The position numbers and the translations under genes are program-made. This document shows, in pieces, positions 50,901 through 60,748 of a DNA stretch of 64,000 bases (positions are counted from its first letter, which is position 1; each line of letters opens with the position of its first letter). The DNA is from Hyphomicrobiales bacterium (GTDB lineage: Bacteria; Pseudomonadota; Alphaproteobacteria; Rhizobiales; OSC116). Below the pieces are notes generated by a model, which was given only the letters and a program-made list of their open reading frames with translations, did no database searches and was not told the origin of the DNA. The stretch lies in the NCBI GenBank assembly GCA_013214705.1, contig JABSRZ010000004.1, positions 310,001 through 374,000 on the forward strand, given 5' to 3'.

Positions 50901-51533
50901 AATGCCGGTTGCCTAAAACCAATTAACATCATCATTCCAGATGGTTGCATGCTCAAGCCTTTATATCCGGCCGCAGTTGTGGCTGGCAATGTAGAAACCA
51001 GCCAAGCGGTAACGGATGCTTTGTTTGGCGCATTGGGCATACTTGCCGCCGCCCAAGGCACGATGAATAACCTAACCTTTGGCAATGATAAATATCAATA
51101 TTACGAAACCATTTGCGGCGGTTCAGGCGCAGGCAGAGACCATAATGGCACCAGCGCCATCCACACCCATATGACCAATAGCCGACTTACTGACCCCGAA
51201 ATATTAGAGCATCGCTACCCGGTTATGTTGCAAAGCTACGAAATTATGCGCAACTCAGGCGGCAAGGGTAAATTTAATGGTGGTGATGGCACGTTGCGAA
51301 AAATAAAATTCCTGCAAAAAATGCAGGTCTCGCTGCTCACAGGCCATCGGCGCATTCCACCGTTTGGTTTAGAAGGCGGCGATAATGGCAAATGCGGTCA
51401 AAACAGCATCACCCGCGCGACAGGCAAGGTCGAAATTTTAAACCATTGCGACCAAACCTATGCCGATATCGGCGACATTCTAACCATTAAAACCCCATCA
51501 GGTGGCGGGTTTGGGAGTAAAAATGATAGATAA
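47913..51533 (+). CDS. ATP-dependent 5-oxoprolinase (HyuA-HyuB fusion)
   Basis: This ~1206-residue enzyme hydrolyses 5-oxoproline to glutamate with ATP. The N-terminal HyuA half has [37 protein letters not shown] and [13 protein letters not shown] (actin-like ATP site). The HyuB half begins near [20 protein letters not shown] and has [13 protein letters not shown] and RGHHADIGG. No ATG fits: the likely start is TTG 47913, with GGAG 9 bases upstream. Hydantoinase activity is the alternative, but a single-chain fusion favours oxoprolinase. Confidence 0.92.
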   Translation: MKWQFWIDRGGTFTDIVAQNPSGDILAHKLLSENPESYKDAAIQAIRDLMNVGKNQPIPVQLIDCIKMGTTVATNALLERKGEPTLLVINKGFGDALEIGYQNRKDIFARHIIKPEMLYSKVVQVDARVRADGFIDRNLNPNILQLAKTQMQSAYNNGIDAVAIVLMHAYKYPQYELDLKAVAEDIGFAQISVSHQVSPLMKIVGRGDTTVVDAYLSPILRRYVKQIEDELTAGNEANAANNTCKLMFMQSSGGLTAADLFQGKDAILSGPAGGVVGATQTSILAGFNNIIGFDMGGTSTDVSHYNGELERAFETEVAGVRMRAPMMNIHTVAAGGGSLLTYDGTRFRVGPQSAGANPGPACYRRGGDLALTDANVMLGKLSPKYFPAIFGQNQDKALDEDVVAQKFEALAAKINDGKSAADVAEGFLRIAIENMSEAIKKISVERGYDVSDYALTSFGGAGGQHACLVADSLGMDKIFLHTHSGILSAYGMGLADIRASLQKSIELELTAQNFQYSQTIIAALAQDVSQKLAAQDVAKTDISVDKKLQLKYAGSDSTLQVKLANIPAMQAEFEHLHTQQFGFISPEKTLIIESVNVEAYGGGAQLHEQTYPLKTGEATAIDNTKIFSQGQWHSAQIFDKQKILAGQTVTGPALIIEEHGTISVEFGWQAKMNAQNHLILTRVIARQQLHAIGTQADPVMLEIFNNLFMSIAEQMGVRLENTASSVNIKERLDFSCAVFDPTGALIANAPHMPVHLGSMDRSVQSIIKQNPVMNAGDVYMLNNPYNGGTHLPDITVVTPIFNADETAILFYVASRGHHADIGGKAPGSMTPDAKTLDEEGILINNFKLVDMGVFQEAKTRALLADNPYPARNINMNIADLKAQIAANEKGISELRRMVAHFSFDVVKAYMQHVQDNAEANVRRVIASLNDCSFTYEMDQGTQIAVKISIDKTTNSATVDFSGTSKQQNNNFNAPEPVTRAAVLYVFRCLVDDDIPMNAGCLKPINIIIPDGCMLKPLYPAAVVAGNVETSQAVTDALFGALGILAAAQGTMNNLTFGNDKYQYYETICGGSGAGRDHNGTSAIHTHMTNSRLTDPEILEHRYPVMLQSYEIMRNSGGKGKFNGGDGTLRKIKFLQKMQVSLLTGHRRIPPFGLEGGDNGKCGQNSITRATGKVEILNHCDQTYADIGDILTIKTPSGGGFGSKNDR

Positions 51534-52464
51534 ATCAACCATTATAGCCGCGTATAAACTCATCAAACCTTATATTCGCCAAACCCCGGTAATCGATGTA
51601 TCTGCCGCCGATATTTTGGGCGATCGCAACCAGAATAACCGAATAAATTTCAAATTAGAACAGCTACAATATGCTGGCTGTTTTAAACCACGCGGGGCTT
51701 TTTATAGCTTGCTTTCACAGCCTCAATTGCCCACATCCGTCGCCGCAGCATCGGGTGGCAACCACGGGGCGGCTGTGGCCTATGCCGCGCATATACTGGG
51801 CATAGACGCGCATATATTTGTGCCCAAAGGCTCACCCCAAGCCAAAATAAATAGAATCAAAGATTTTGGCGCAAATGTCATGGTCGATGGTGATAATTAC
51901 GCCGCCGCGTTAGACAATTGCAACCAATATATCCAACAATCCGCGGCATTTTCCATCCACGCTTATGATGACATCAGCACCATTACCGGTCAAGCCACCA
52001 CCGCGTTAGAATGGCATGCACAAGTTAAAGATTTAGACACAATCCTCATCGCAGTTGGCGGCGGCGGGCTAATTGCTGGCATGGCAGCTTATTTAAAACA
52101 AGTTTCAGATGTTAAAATTGTCTGTGTCGAACCAACCCATAGCGCCAGCATGTACGAAGCGATGGCCAATAACCAGGTGGTGAAAATTACCCCCAACAGC
52201 ATTGCCGCAGATAGTTTAGGCTCAAGTTCCGCCGGCAAAAACTGCTTTGCCATTGCCCAACAAGATGTCGATGAATTCATTTGCATTGACGATGAAGATA
52301 TATTAAAAGCTCAACACATATTGTGGAACGACTATCGCATTTTGGCCGAATTAGGTGGCGCCACTGCATTTGCAGCCCTGTCATCTAAGGTCTATGAAAC
52401 CCAGCCAGATGAAAAAATTGGCGTGTTAATATGTGGTGGTAATTGTAGTGCACTTGGCGAATGA
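51523..52464 (+). CDS. PLP-dependent threonine/serine dehydratase-like enzyme
   Basis: This ~313-residue fold-type II PLP enzyme has the Schiff-base lysine in CFKPRGAFY, the substrate loop SGGNHGAAVAY and the phosphate loop AVGGGGLIAG. It lacks an ACT regulatory domain, so it is a catabolic threonine/serine dehydratase or a serine racemase relative. ATG 51523, with GGGAG upstream, overlaps the oxoprolinase stop by 11 bases, implying coupling. Confidence 0.88.
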   Translation: MIDKSTIIAAYKLIKPYIRQTPVIDVSAADILGDRNQNNRINFKLEQLQYAGCFKPRGAFYSLLSQPQLPTSVAAASGGNHGAAVAYAAHILGIDAHIFVPKGSPQAKINRIKDFGANVMVDGDNYAAALDNCNQYIQQSAAFSIHAYDDISTITGQATTALEWHAQVKDLDTILIAVGGGGLIAGMAAYLKQVSDVKIVCVEPTHSASMYEAMANNQVVKITPNSIAADSLGSSSAGKNCFAIAQQDVDEFICIDDEDILKAQHILWNDYRILAELGGATAFAALSSKVYETQPDEKIGVLICGGNCSALGE

Positions 52465-52507
52465 GCCAAATGGCGCTAAGCTTAAGTTTTTAAAAATATA
52501 GGTCTCT

Positions 52508-53212
52508 ATGCAAAAATCGCCTAAAAATGTTATCATCACCGGGGCTAACCGTGGCATCGGCCTTGCGCTTACCATCCAATTTGCCAAAGCCGGTTATCAT
52601 GTATTGGCTACAGCGCGTAAACCGCTACAAGCGGTAAAACTCATCGAATTGGCCGATACAGATGAACATAACATTAGCATTTTTAAAGTCGATGTGACCA
52701 ATAAAATGTCGGTCAACAATTTTGCCAAAACCATCATCGGCATGCCAATTGATATATTAATCAATAATGCCGGTATTTTAGACACTTATAACAGCAGCAT
52801 TGACGATATAGATTTAGTCAGCTTTGCCGAAGTGTTGACCGTCAACACCCTAAGCCCGATACGGCTTATGCGCGCCGTTATGCCAAATTTGCGCTTAGGT
52901 AATACCAAAAAGGTGGCCAATATATCTAGCTTTATGGGCAGTTTTGAAGGCACTAGCACCGGCGCACATGCCTACCGCACATCAAAAGCTGCACTAAACC
53001 GCAGCATGCAAATATTTGGTCTTGAACTGGCAGATGAAGGTTTTACCGTTATGAATTTGCACCCCGGCTGGGTACAAACCGATATGGGCGGCCCGCAAGC
53101 AGACATTGATGTCACCACCAGCGCCACAGGTTTGCTAAAAGTAATTGAAACCACTAAAGCCGCAGATGCCAAACATATAATTGGTTATAATGGCAAAACG
53201 CTGAGTTATTAA
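52508..53212 (+). CDS. Short-chain dehydrogenase/reductase
   Basis: This 234-residue classical SDR has the cofactor loop TGANRGIGLAL, NNAGIL, the catalytic Ser in ISSFMGS and YRTSKAALN with Tyr and Lys. The absence of an acidic residue at the end of beta-2 (ARKP) favours NADPH. It lies 43 bases after the dehydratase gene and is probably the last gene of the operon. The substrate is unknown. Confidence 0.9.
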   Translation: MQKSPKNVIITGANRGIGLALTIQFAKAGYHVLATARKPLQAVKLIELADTDEHNISIFKVDVTNKMSVNNFAKTIIGMPIDILINNAGILDTYNSSIDDIDLVSFAEVLTVNTLSPIRLMRAVMPNLRLGNTKKVANISSFMGSFEGTSTGAHAYRTSKAALNRSMQIFGLELADEGFTVMNLHPGWVQTDMGGPQADIDVTTSATGLLKVIETTKAADAKHIIGYNGKTLSY

Positions 53213-53222
53213 CCCAAAATAT

Positions 53223-53666
53223 TTAGATGAGTGAATAATTTTTATCAGACATTACAAAGGTTTTAAATTCGGCCATATATAATTGCACACGGCTAATAAA
53301 CATTTTTGGCGCTAACAACATTGTTAACTTCAGCATCAAACCATCGACAGTATACTCTGTATTTATTTCCCATTTCGTCTGCCCATTATCCAGTTCTACG
53401 AATTTATGGCTAATTTTTAGCTGCATACCTAGCAAGTATACCTCCACATCAATTGTATCGGGCAGATTATTATTCATAAAATGAACAAGCACCTCAACGT
53501 GGCGGCCGTTCACCTCATATAGACAGATGCTTTTATTGGCATCAAATTCATTTTTTTGGCGGCTAACCATGCTGGAATGCCAAAGCTCTTCATTGTCACC
53601 TTCAGCAAATAGTTCTGTCACGACGTGTAGCGGGCTATCAATTATCAATTGAGTCTTATACTTCAT
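53223..53666 (-). CDS. SRPBCC-like protein
   Basis: This 147-residue protein has a START/SRPBCC-like pattern: KYKTQLIIDSPLHVVTELFA then WHSSMVSRQKNEFD, a beta-rich middle and a C-terminal long helix (LTMLLAPKMFISRVQLYMAEF). It would bind a hydrophobic ligand. It converges with the SDR gene (10 bases apart). The fold is inferred from pattern only. Confidence 0.65.
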   Translation of the reverse strand: MKYKTQLIIDSPLHVVTELFAEGDNEELWHSSMVSRQKNEFDANKSICLYEVNGRHVEVLVHFMNNNLPDTIDVEVYLLGMQLKISHKFVELDNGQTKWEINTEYTVDGLMLKLTMLLAPKMFISRVQLYMAEFKTFVMSDKNYSLI

Positions 53667-54130
53667 TCAGTATGCTTTCGGGGTTTTCTGCAGCCTCCCC
53701 CAAAGCTGCACAAATAGGACGATACATCCCTAAGCGACAAGTAAAAACACGCTTAAGTTGTAAAAACAATTATATAACGCTAATATCCCACAAAACATCC
53801 CAACAGTCTAGACCCTACCAAAGTAGTATGTGGCAGCATTCAGGTCCAATAGTTTGTAATTACAACCTAAAATTTGGCAGGTTATTTTGCATTGGCACCA
53901 TGCTGTTAACCCCTATTAGAGCCATTTTTGCCATCAAGATGGAACTACCTATAACCAGTGTGCCCAAAATGTTAACCTTAAATAAAAATATCGGCCATAA
54001 CCAAGCAAAAAAATAATATCAATAGCTGCTTTTCGGTCAATTAGCTTGGTATTTGAGTCACTACATTTTTTTGTTTAATAAATATCTGCCATAAACTAAA
54101 CTATAGCTAAATACATAAATGGTTTAATGC
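53667..54130. other. Gene-free spacer
   Basis: This 464-base AT-rich spacer has no convincing gene. It holds an inverted repeat TAAGCG/CGCTTA (about 53732-53756). A 114-residue open frame at 53672-54016 is compositionally unlike its neighbours and has no ribosome site. Promoters for the divergent SRPBCC gene and the membrane pair should lie here, but none was recognised. Confidence 0.5.
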
Positions 54131-54904
54131 ATGAATATTAGTGACGGCATAATTAATTATTATAACAAACCGACCCATGGCAACCCGCACGGGCGGCGGT
54201 TTTTTGCTCTGGGTTTCATCCTCTTCACGCCTATTTTTCTAAGCGTCGATTCAACCTATTTTGCTTTATATTTTTTCGATGGCCGATGGCTTGCCAACGC
54301 CTTGGTTATTGGCAGTTTTTTCATCATGTTAAATGTTGCCGATACAAGGTTGCGCAAATTAATGTTGGTATTTGTACCTTTGGGTTATTTTGGCGAAGTT
54401 ATTTTCAGCCATGTTCTAGGCCTATACGATTATCGACTTGGCCACATTCCGCTTTATGTGCCTTTCGGCCATGCGGCGGTATATGGCTGTGGCTATATGT
54501 TGCATGCAACCGCATGGGCAAAACAACATGATGCGCTGATGAAAAAAATATTCGCAGTGTTTTTTGCGGCCATATTTGTTGGTGCGGGTGTGTTTTACGG
54601 CGATATATTCTCTCTCATTTTTGGGTTTTTATTCTTCTATCGCGGTCTGCGCCGCAAAGCTTGGAATAGCCTATATTATTATGTGGCGTTTTATGTATTA
54701 TTAGTCGAATTTGCGGGTACATATTTTAACGTTTGGGTGTGGGATAGCTTGGCACTTGGCTTCATTCCCACTGCCAACCCACCTGTCGGCGTGGTATTTT
54801 TCTACATCGGCGCCGATAGTGTTTTGTTGCGCATCATGCGCTTTATAGATAGAAAAAACATCCTAACGCCGTTAAATGGCATCCGGCCTAAAGAGAATTG
54901 GTAA
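54131..54904 (+). CDS. Multi-pass membrane protein, orphan pair member 1
   Basis: This 257-residue protein has about seven to eight hydrophobic segments. Polar signatures embedded in the membrane include GEVIFSHVLGLYDYR, IPLYVPFGHAAVYG and EFAGTYFNVWVWD followed by GFIPTANPPVG. Conserved Glu, His, Tyr and Trp at these places resemble an enzyme or transporter core. I do not recognise the family. It is a close paralogue of the gene at 54908, with most of the length alignable without gaps. Confidence 0.8.
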   Translation: MNISDGIINYYNKPTHGNPHGRRFFALGFILFTPIFLSVDSTYFALYFFDGRWLANALVIGSFFIMLNVADTRLRKLMLVFVPLGYFGEVIFSHVLGLYDYRLGHIPLYVPFGHAAVYGCGYMLHATAWAKQHDALMKKIFAVFFAAIFVGAGVFYGDIFSLIFGFLFFYRGLRRKAWNSLYYYVAFYVLLVEFAGTYFNVWVWDSLALGFIPTANPPVGVVFFYIGADSVLLRIMRFIDRKNILTPLNGIRPKENW

Positions 54905-54907
54905 CCT

Positions 54908-55678
54908 ATGTTGGTTTTAACTTACGTCAATAAATATTTTAACAAACCAACCTTAGGTTCGGCCAGTGGCCGCACATTCTTCTCGATATTCTCTGTCTTT
55001 TTTATATTTGTATTTTTAGGTTTGGATTCTCAGAATTTTGCCGATGCCTATTTTGATGGCAGGCTCATAGTCACCATCATCGTCATCAGTTATTTTTTCT
55101 TAATGCTGCAAGCTGCCGATAGCCGCTTGCGCCGCCTCATGTTGGTCATGGTGCCACTGTCTTATATTGGCGAAATTATATTCTGCAATGTTTTAGATAT
55201 GTATGATTACCGAGAAAACCGCATCCCGCTATATGTGCCTTTTGGCCACGCCATAGTTTACGGCTCAGGCTATATGTTTAGTTTTACCAAATGGGCAAAT
55301 CAGCATGACGCAATGATGAAAAAAACATTCGCGGTATTTTTCGGCGCTATATTCATCGGCGCAGGCCTACTGTTTTTCGACATTCTTTCACTAATATTAG
55401 GCTATTTATTCTTCCGCGCATTGCGCCGCAAAAAATGGCTCACACTTTATTATTATGTGGCTATATATGTATTAATTGTCGAATTTACCGGCACATACTT
55501 TAGCGTCTGGGTGTGGGATGCTTATGCCATCGGCTTCATTCCCACAGTTAACCCCCCGGTCGGCGCAGTATTTCTATATATCGGCGGCGACGCCGTGTTG
55601 CTACGAGTTATGCGCTACATGCAAAAACGCAAAATCTTGATACCCACCACCCACCAACGTGCAGATGAAGTCTGGTAA
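54908..55678 (+). CDS. Multi-pass membrane protein, orphan pair member 2
   Basis: This 256-residue protein begins 3 bases after its paralogue and shares its topology. Retained motifs are GEIIFCNVLDMYDYRENR, IPLYVPFGHAIVYGSGY, EFTGTYFSVWVWD and GFIPTVNPPVGAVFLYIGGD. Since both copies keep all polar motifs, both are probably functional, perhaps as a heterodimer. The loops and the extreme C-terminus differ. The role is unknown. Confidence 0.8.
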   Translation: MLVLTYVNKYFNKPTLGSASGRTFFSIFSVFFIFVFLGLDSQNFADAYFDGRLIVTIIVISYFFLMLQAADSRLRRLMLVMVPLSYIGEIIFCNVLDMYDYRENRIPLYVPFGHAIVYGSGYMFSFTKWANQHDAMMKKTFAVFFGAIFIGAGLLFFDILSLILGYLFFRALRRKKWLTLYYYVAIYVLIVEFTGTYFSVWVWDAYAIGFIPTVNPPVGAVFLYIGGDAVLLRVMRYMQKRKILIPTTHQRADEVW

Positions 55679-56075
55679 CCCACCTCGCCATTGGTTGTAA
55701 TAAAATCACCATAGAAAGTTTGCGCTCCTGCTGACTTACGGGTGCTCTCATTTATACGTTCCTGCGGCCTGTCGGCCTTGTCACTGTTAGCACTTGCGCG
55801 CGAAGCCACACACTTACGTGTGCGTCTTCTAGCCTCCGCGCGTTGGCCACATAGTTTGCCTGACGGCTTCTGGGCGCACTCACCGAATCACCGGGATTCT
55901 TGGTGGCAGACGAAACTCTGAATGTATATGGGTAAAAAGGGCGAGCCAACTTGTTGGCGAACTTGCCGACTGAGGCCGCCCGCTAGAGCGTAGCAAGCTT
56001 AACGGAGTTAAGCGCACGCAGTGTAAGCGCAATGCGCGTAGCAAGCAAACGGAGTTTGCGCACGCAGTGCCAAGC
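55679..56075. other. GC-richer palindrome-dense non-coding stretch
   Basis: This ~400-base region contrasts with its AT-rich surroundings. It holds several short perfect inverted repeats, for example GGCC-TGTC-GGCC (~55768), CACAC-TTAC-GTGTG (~55810), GAATC-ACCG-GGATTC (~55886) and GCCAAC-TT-GTTGGC (~55945), and two long repeat units at its end. Open frames of 60-65 codons on the minus strand have no protein-like character. It may be a dispersed repeat element, structured RNA or remnant DNA. Confidence 0.55.
55988..56069. repeat. Two imperfect tandem repeats with internal palindromes
   Basis: Units at 55988-56023 and 56036-56069 share GCGTAGCAAGC at the left and GCGCACGCAGTG at the right. 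Their centres differ but each is a palindrome around CGGAG: AGCTTAA-CGGAG-TTAAGC and GCAAA-CGGAG-TTTGC. Compensating changes keep the hairpin, which points to selection on structure or to a family of mobile repeats. Confidence 0.8.
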
Positions 56076-56113
56076 AAAAAAAGCTACTAAATTATTTTAT
56101 ATAATTTAGTAGC
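56076..56113 (-). terminator. Terminator overlapping the metH 3' end
   Basis: Minus-strand GCTACTAAATTAT and ATAATTTAGTAGC form a perfect 13-base stem around ATAAA, followed by seven T. The ascending arm lies within the last codons of the cobalamin-part metH gene, whose stop is at 56092-56094. It ends the methionine operon. Confidence 0.9.
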
Positions 56114-58842
56114 GGAGCTAGCCATCTCTCACACTCATCTAGGCTCATGCCCTTGCGCCGCGCGTAATCTTTAACTTGGTCTTTTTCTATTTTACCGATG
56201 CCAAAATAGTGGCTTTGGGGGTGGCTGAAATACATGCCAGAAACGCTGGATGGCGGCCACATGGCACAACTTTCGGTTAGTTTCACGCCGATGCGTTTGG
56301 TGGTGTCTAACAATTTAAACAAAGTTTGTTTTTCGGTATGGTCAGGCTGAGCGGGATAGCCGGGTGCCGGCCGAATGCCAACATAGTCTTCTTTCCACAA
56401 TTCGTTGGTGTCGATTTTTTCATCAACCGCATAACCCCACAATTCTTTACGCACTTTGGCATGCATAAGCTCGGCAAACGCTTCGGCCAAACGGTCGCAT
56501 AAGCTTTGGAATAATATGGCGCTATAATCATCACCCGCGGCTTTAAATTGCGCCACTTTATCTTCTTCACCTAGCCCGGTGGTTACCGTAAACCCGCCAA
56601 CATAGTCGGCTATTCCGCTGGTTTTGGGCGCAATAAAATCGGCCAAACAATCATTATAACGGCCGGGTTGTTTTTTCATCTGTTGGCGCAACCCATGAAA
56701 TTTGGCTAAAATTTCTGTACGGGTGTCATCGGTGTAAAGCGTCACATCGTCAATACTGCCTAAATTTTGATTATCCGGCCACGAGGCTTCATCCACATTG
56801 GCTGGCCAAAACCCAACCACGCTGCTGGCTTTGGTCCACCGCCCGGCGATAATTTTATCTAACATAGCGGTCGCGTCTTGGTATAGGTTCTTGGCCGCTT
56901 CGCCATATTTTTCATTGTCAAATATACTGGGGTAACTGCCTTTCAGCTCCCAACTGCTAAAGAATGGCGACCAATCGATATATTTCGCAATTTGGGCCAA
57001 ATCAAAATTCTTATAGTCTTTCACGCCCAAAAATGATGGCTTTTTAGGCTCATATCCAGCCCAGTCAATCGGCAAGGCATTGACCCGCGATTGCGCCAAT
57101 GTCGGCCGGTCTTTAGAGCTGCGCGCCCGTGCATGTTTTGCCGCCATATCTATATATTCGGCCAAAGTATCGGCTTGGTAGGCGGCGCTGCCATCGCCCA
57201 TAAGTTTGGTTGCCACAGCCACAGCCCGGCTGGCATCAGTTACATATATGGTCTGCCCGGCTTTATAATTGGGGTTAATTTTAACCGCAGTGTGCACTTT
57301 AGATGTGGTCGCGCCACCAATTAACAGCGGAATGCTCAAGCCTTCACGCTCCATTTCGGCCGCCATATGGCACATTTCGTCTAAGCTCGGGGTGATCAAG
57401 CCAGACAGGCCGATGATATCGACATCTAGCTCTTTGGCTTTTTTAATAATGTCAGCAGCCGGCACCATAACCCCCATGTCAATCACTTCAAAATTGTTAC
57501 ATTGCAGCACCACCCCAACAATGTTTTTACCAATGTCATGCACATCACCTTTTACCGTGGCCATTAAAATTCTGCCACTATTGGTGCTGGTGTCGCCGGT
57601 GGCTAATTTTTCTTCTTCAATATATGGCATTAAATGTGCCACCGCGGCCTTCATCACCCGGGCAGATTTCACCACTTGCGGCAGAAACATTTGGCCAGAG
57701 CCAAACAAATCGCCAACAATGTTCATGCCATCCATCAGCGCGCCTTCGATGACGTGCAACGGTCGTTTGGCACCAAGCCGTGCTTCTTCAGTGTCCTCGA
57801 CAATAAAATCGGTAATGCCGTTGACCAAGCTATGTGCCAACCGGTCGGCGACATTTTTTTCGCGCCATTTTAAGTCTTTTTTACGTTTTACGCCCTTTTC
57901 GCCCATATATTCTTGCGCGAGTTCGAGCAAATTATCTGCCGATGTTTCGCCATTGTCTGGCGTGCGGTTAAACAATACATCTTCGATGGCCAGCAACAAT
58001 TTCTTCGGAATGTCATCATATATGGTCAGCTGGCCAGCGTTGACAATGCCCATATCCATACCAGCTTTAATCGCGTGGAATAAAAACGCGCTATGCATGG
58101 CCTCACGCACATAATTATTGCCTCTAAAGCTAAATGATAGGTTAGACAGACCACCAGACACATGCACATGCGGCAGGGTGGCTTTAATGGTTTTGGTGGC
58201 TTCAATAAACGCCCGGCCATATTCATTATGCTCTTCAAGCCCGGTTGCCACCGCAAATATATTGGGATCAAATATAATGTCTTCGGGCTTAAACCCAACT
58301 TTATCCACCAATACCCGGTATGAACGTGTGCAGATATCAACCTTACGCTGATATGTATCGGCTTGGCCATCTTCATCAAATGCCATCACCACTGTGGCCG
58401 CGCCATAGCGTTTGATTAATTTGGCATAATGTATAAACTGCTCTTCGCCTTCTTTGAGGCTAATTGAGTTGACAATGGCTTTACCCTGCACGCATTTAAG
58501 CCCAGCTTCAATCACGCTCCATTTAGAGCTATCAATCATAATCGGCACTTTGGCTATGTCAGGCTCGGCAGCAATTAAATTTAAAAATCTAACCATGGCG
58601 GCTTCGCCATCCAACATACCCTCATCCATATTAATGTCGATAATCTGCGCGCCATTTTCGACCTGTTGCCGCGCCACGGCTAACGCACCTTCATAATCAT
58701 CATTCAATATGAGTTTTTTGAAAACCGCACTACCAGTTACATTTGTACGTTCGCCAACATTCACAAAATTCACATTGTCGCTAAATACAAATGGCTCAAG
58801 GCCAGACAAGCGCATAAATGTCGGCATAATTTTATCGGTCAT
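56092..58842 (-). CDS. metH: Methionine synthase, folate/cobalamin/activation part
   Basis: This ~916-residue subunit holds three of the four MetH modules: pterin-binding ([22 protein letters not shown]), the cobalamin module with the base-off motif GDVHDIGKN, and the C-terminal AdoMet reactivation domain ([25 protein letters not shown]). It transfers methyl from methyl-THF through B12 to homocysteine bound on the partner subunit. ATG 58842, with GGA 7 bases before, is preferred over TTG 58854. It starts 4 bases after the homocysteine-part gene. Confidence 0.95.
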   Translation of the reverse strand: MTDKIMPTFMRLSGLEPFVFSDNVNFVNVGERTNVTGSAVFKKLILNDDYEGALAVARQQVENGAQIIDINMDEGMLDGEAAMVRFLNLIAAEPDIAKVPIMIDSSKWSVIEAGLKCVQGKAIVNSISLKEGEEQFIHYAKLIKRYGAATVVMAFDEDGQADTYQRKVDICTRSYRVLVDKVGFKPEDIIFDPNIFAVATGLEEHNEYGRAFIEATKTIKATLPHVHVSGGLSNLSFSFRGNNYVREAMHSAFLFHAIKAGMDMGIVNAGQLTIYDDIPKKLLLAIEDVLFNRTPDNGETSADNLLELAQEYMGEKGVKRKKDLKWREKNVADRLAHSLVNGITDFIVEDTEEARLGAKRPLHVIEGALMDGMNIVGDLFGSGQMFLPQVVKSARVMKAAVAHLMPYIEEEKLATGDTSTNSGRILMATVKGDVHDIGKNIVGVVLQCNNFEVIDMGVMVPAADIIKKAKELDVDIIGLSGLITPSLDEMCHMAAEMEREGLSIPLLIGGATTSKVHTAVKINPNYKAGQTIYVTDASRAVAVATKLMGDGSAAYQADTLAEYIDMAAKHARARSSKDRPTLAQSRVNALPIDWAGYEPKKPSFLGVKDYKNFDLAQIAKYIDWSPFFSSWELKGSYPSIFDNEKYGEAAKNLYQDATAMLDKIIAGRWTKASSVVGFWPANVDEASWPDNQNLGSIDDVTLYTDDTRTEILAKFHGLRQQMKKQPGRYNDCLADFIAPKTSGIADYVGGFTVTTGLGEEDKVAQFKAAGDDYSAILFQSLCDRLAEAFAELMHAKVRKELWGYAVDEKIDTNELWKEDYVGIRPAPGYPAQPDHTEKQTLFKLLDTTKRIGVKLTESCAMWPPSSVSGMYFSHPQSHYFGIGKIEKDQVKDYARRKGMSLDECERWLAPLLNYIK

Positions 58843-58846
58843 ACAT

Positions 58847-59887
58847 TTATCCAAATTTCAAAGTTTCTACAATTGGCACTTGCCGAGGCGTAACGCCTTT
58901 AACCGCATCGGCAATGGCTTTAATATGCGCAGGCGTGGTGCCACAACAACCACCAACAATATTCACCAACCCAGCGGTGGCAAATTCACCGACCAATTTG
59001 GCCATATATTCCGGGCTTTCATCATATTCACCAAATTCATTGGGCAGGCCAGCATTGGGGTAAGCGCAAACCAAGCTAGTCGCCACCGCGCCGATAGATT
59101 GCACATGTGCGCGCATTTCTTGAGCGCCTAAAGCACAGTTTAAGCCGACAGAAAATGGCTCCACATGGTTGATGCTATAATAAAACGCTTCGGGCGTTTG
59201 GCCAGATAATGTGCGGCCAGACAGGTCGGTAATGGTGCCGCTAATCATAATTGGCAGCCGATAACCAATTTCCTCAAACACCTCTTCGACCGCAAATAAG
59301 GCCGCTTTGGCGTTTAAAGTGTCAAAAATAGTTTCAACTAAAATTAAATCAACACCGCCGATAATCAGCGCGCGCGTGGCCTCACCATAGGCAATGCGCA
59401 ACTGATCAAATGTTACCGCTCTAAACCCCGGGTCGTTCACATCTGGCGACATAGATGCCGTTCTGTTGGTTGGGCCTAATGTGCCGGCCACATAACATTG
59501 CTTGCCGGTAGCGGCCAAATGCTCAGCACAGGCTTGCTGCGCCACAATGGCACTTTGCAAATTAATATTATAAGCTTCATCTTGCATTTTATAATCGGCT
59601 TGGGCGATGGTCGTGGACGAAAATGTATTGGTTTCTAATATATCCGCACCGGCCTGCAAATATTGCAAATGCAATTGTTTAATGGCCTCAGGCTGCGTGA
59701 CCGACAATATATCATTATTGCCTTTTATGTCTTGCGGCCAATCGGCATATTTTTCGGCCCTAAATTGCTCTTCAGTAAATTTCAAATCTTGAATTAACGA
59801 GCCCATCGCCCCATCCAAAACTAAGATTTCATGTTTAGCTCGGGCATATAGCTCTTGGTTGCGTTGATTTGCTAAGTCTTTGCTCAT
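58847..59887 (-). CDS. Methionine synthase, homocysteine-binding part
   Basis: This 346-residue protein is the homocysteine methyltransferase barrel of MetH, encoded separately. It has [27 protein letters not shown], and the zinc cysteines in GLNCALGA and [12 protein letters not shown]. It works with the 916-residue part encoded directly downstream. Split MetH genes are known in several Alphaproteobacteria. It starts 9 bases after metF. Confidence 0.95.
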   Translation of the reverse strand: MSKDLANQRNQELYARAKHEILVLDGAMGSLIQDLKFTEEQFRAEKYADWPQDIKGNNDILSVTQPEAIKQLHLQYLQAGADILETNTFSSTTIAQADYKMQDEAYNINLQSAIVAQQACAEHLAATGKQCYVAGTLGPTNRTASMSPDVNDPGFRAVTFDQLRIAYGEATRALIIGGVDLILVETIFDTLNAKAALFAVEEVFEEIGYRLPIMISGTITDLSGRTLSGQTPEAFYYSINHVEPFSVGLNCALGAQEMRAHVQSIGAVATSLVCAYPNAGLPNEFGEYDESPEYMAKLVGEFATAGLVNIVGGCCGTTPAHIKAIADAVKGVTPRQVPIVETLKFG

Positions 59888-59896
59888 CTTATTTTC

Positions 59897-60748
59897 CTAA
59901 CCAATATTTTCGAGTTGGTGGCTAATTGCATAGGTCAACTCTGCTCTATTCATCGTGTAAATATGGTAATCTCTCACCCCATGTGCATACAAATCGCGCA
60001 CTTGTTCCACCACCACCGAGGCCGCAACCAAACGGCGGGTGTCTTCATCATCATCCAAACCGGCAAATCTTTTGTCTAACCATGCAGGTATGGTCGTGCC
60101 GCATTTTTTGGCAAAATTCTTAGTGCCTTTAAAATTAATCACTGGCGCAATGCCGGGTATAATCGGCACGTTAATATTGGCTTTTTCGCATTCATCTAAA
60201 AATCTATAATATAAATCATTGTCAAAAAACATTTGGGTGATGGCTTGGCTTGCCCCGGCATCAATTTTGGCTTTCAAATTATCCATATCGGCTTTTAACG
60301 AGCCACTTTCTGGGTGCTGCTCGGGGTAGGCTGCTACGCTAATTTCAAAATCGCCAATTTTTTTAATGCCATGCACCAGCGCTTCGGCATTGGCATAACC
60401 GTCAGCCCGTGGGGTGTATTTTTCGCCAATGCCGGCTTGCGGGTCGCCGCGCAAAGCCACAATGTGGCGCACGCCATCATCCCAATATTTCTGCACTATT
60501 TGGTCAATTTCATCGCGGCTGGCATCAACACAGGTTAAATGCGCGGCCGGTATCATGCTGGTATTTTGCGCCAAATGGGTTACAATTTTGTGGGTGCGCT
60601 CGCGCGTAGAACCGCCTGCACCATAGGTTACCGATACAAATCGCGGTTTAATTTCCTCTAGTCGTTTCACGCATACCCATAATTTTTCTTGCATTTTCTC
60701 GTTCGCCGGTGGAAAAAACTCAAACGATAGGTTTAACTTGTCACTCAT
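59897..60748 (-). CDS. metF: 5,10-methylenetetrahydrofolate reductase
   Basis: This 283-residue FAD enzyme reduces methylene-THF to methyl-THF, the methyl donor for MetH. The N-terminal SFEFFPPANEKM (catalytic Glu), VTYGAGGSTRERT, ALRGDPQAG and the late MNRAELTYAI are typical. The ribosome site is weak. Just before the start a TTCTGAT-GTTT-ATCAGAA hairpin may affect translation. Confidence 0.96.
   Translation of the reverse strand: MSDKLNLSFEFFPPANEKMQEKLWVCVKRLEEIKPRFVSVTYGAGGSTRERTHKIVTHLAQNTSMIPAAHLTCVDASRDEIDQIVQKYWDDGVRHIVALRGDPQAGIGEKYTPRADGYANAEALVHGIKKIGDFEISVAAYPEQHPESGSLKADMDNLKAKIDAGASQAITQMFFDNDLYYRFLDECEKANINVPIIPGIAPVINFKGTKNFAKKCGTTIPAWLDKRFAGLDDDEDTRRLVAASVVVEQVRDLYAHGVRDYHIYTMNRAELTYAISHQLENIG

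Noticed and set aside
53672-54016. 114-residue open frame on the plus strand
   Set aside because: No ribosome site, no protein-like pattern, composition unlike the neighbouring genes; treated as spacer.
55988-56069. CRISPR-like repeat pair
   Set aside because: Only two imperfect copies with variable centres inside the repeat, no spacers of uniform length and no cas genes.
55752-56077. Two overlapping 65-residue minus-strand frames in the palindrome-rich stretch
   Set aside because: They read through the palindromic repeats, have no ribosome sites and no family resemblance.
57269-58114. 281-residue open frame antisense to metH
   Set aside because: Shadow frame; Ser/Pro/Thr-rich translation typical of antisense reading, with all MetH motifs on the minus strand.
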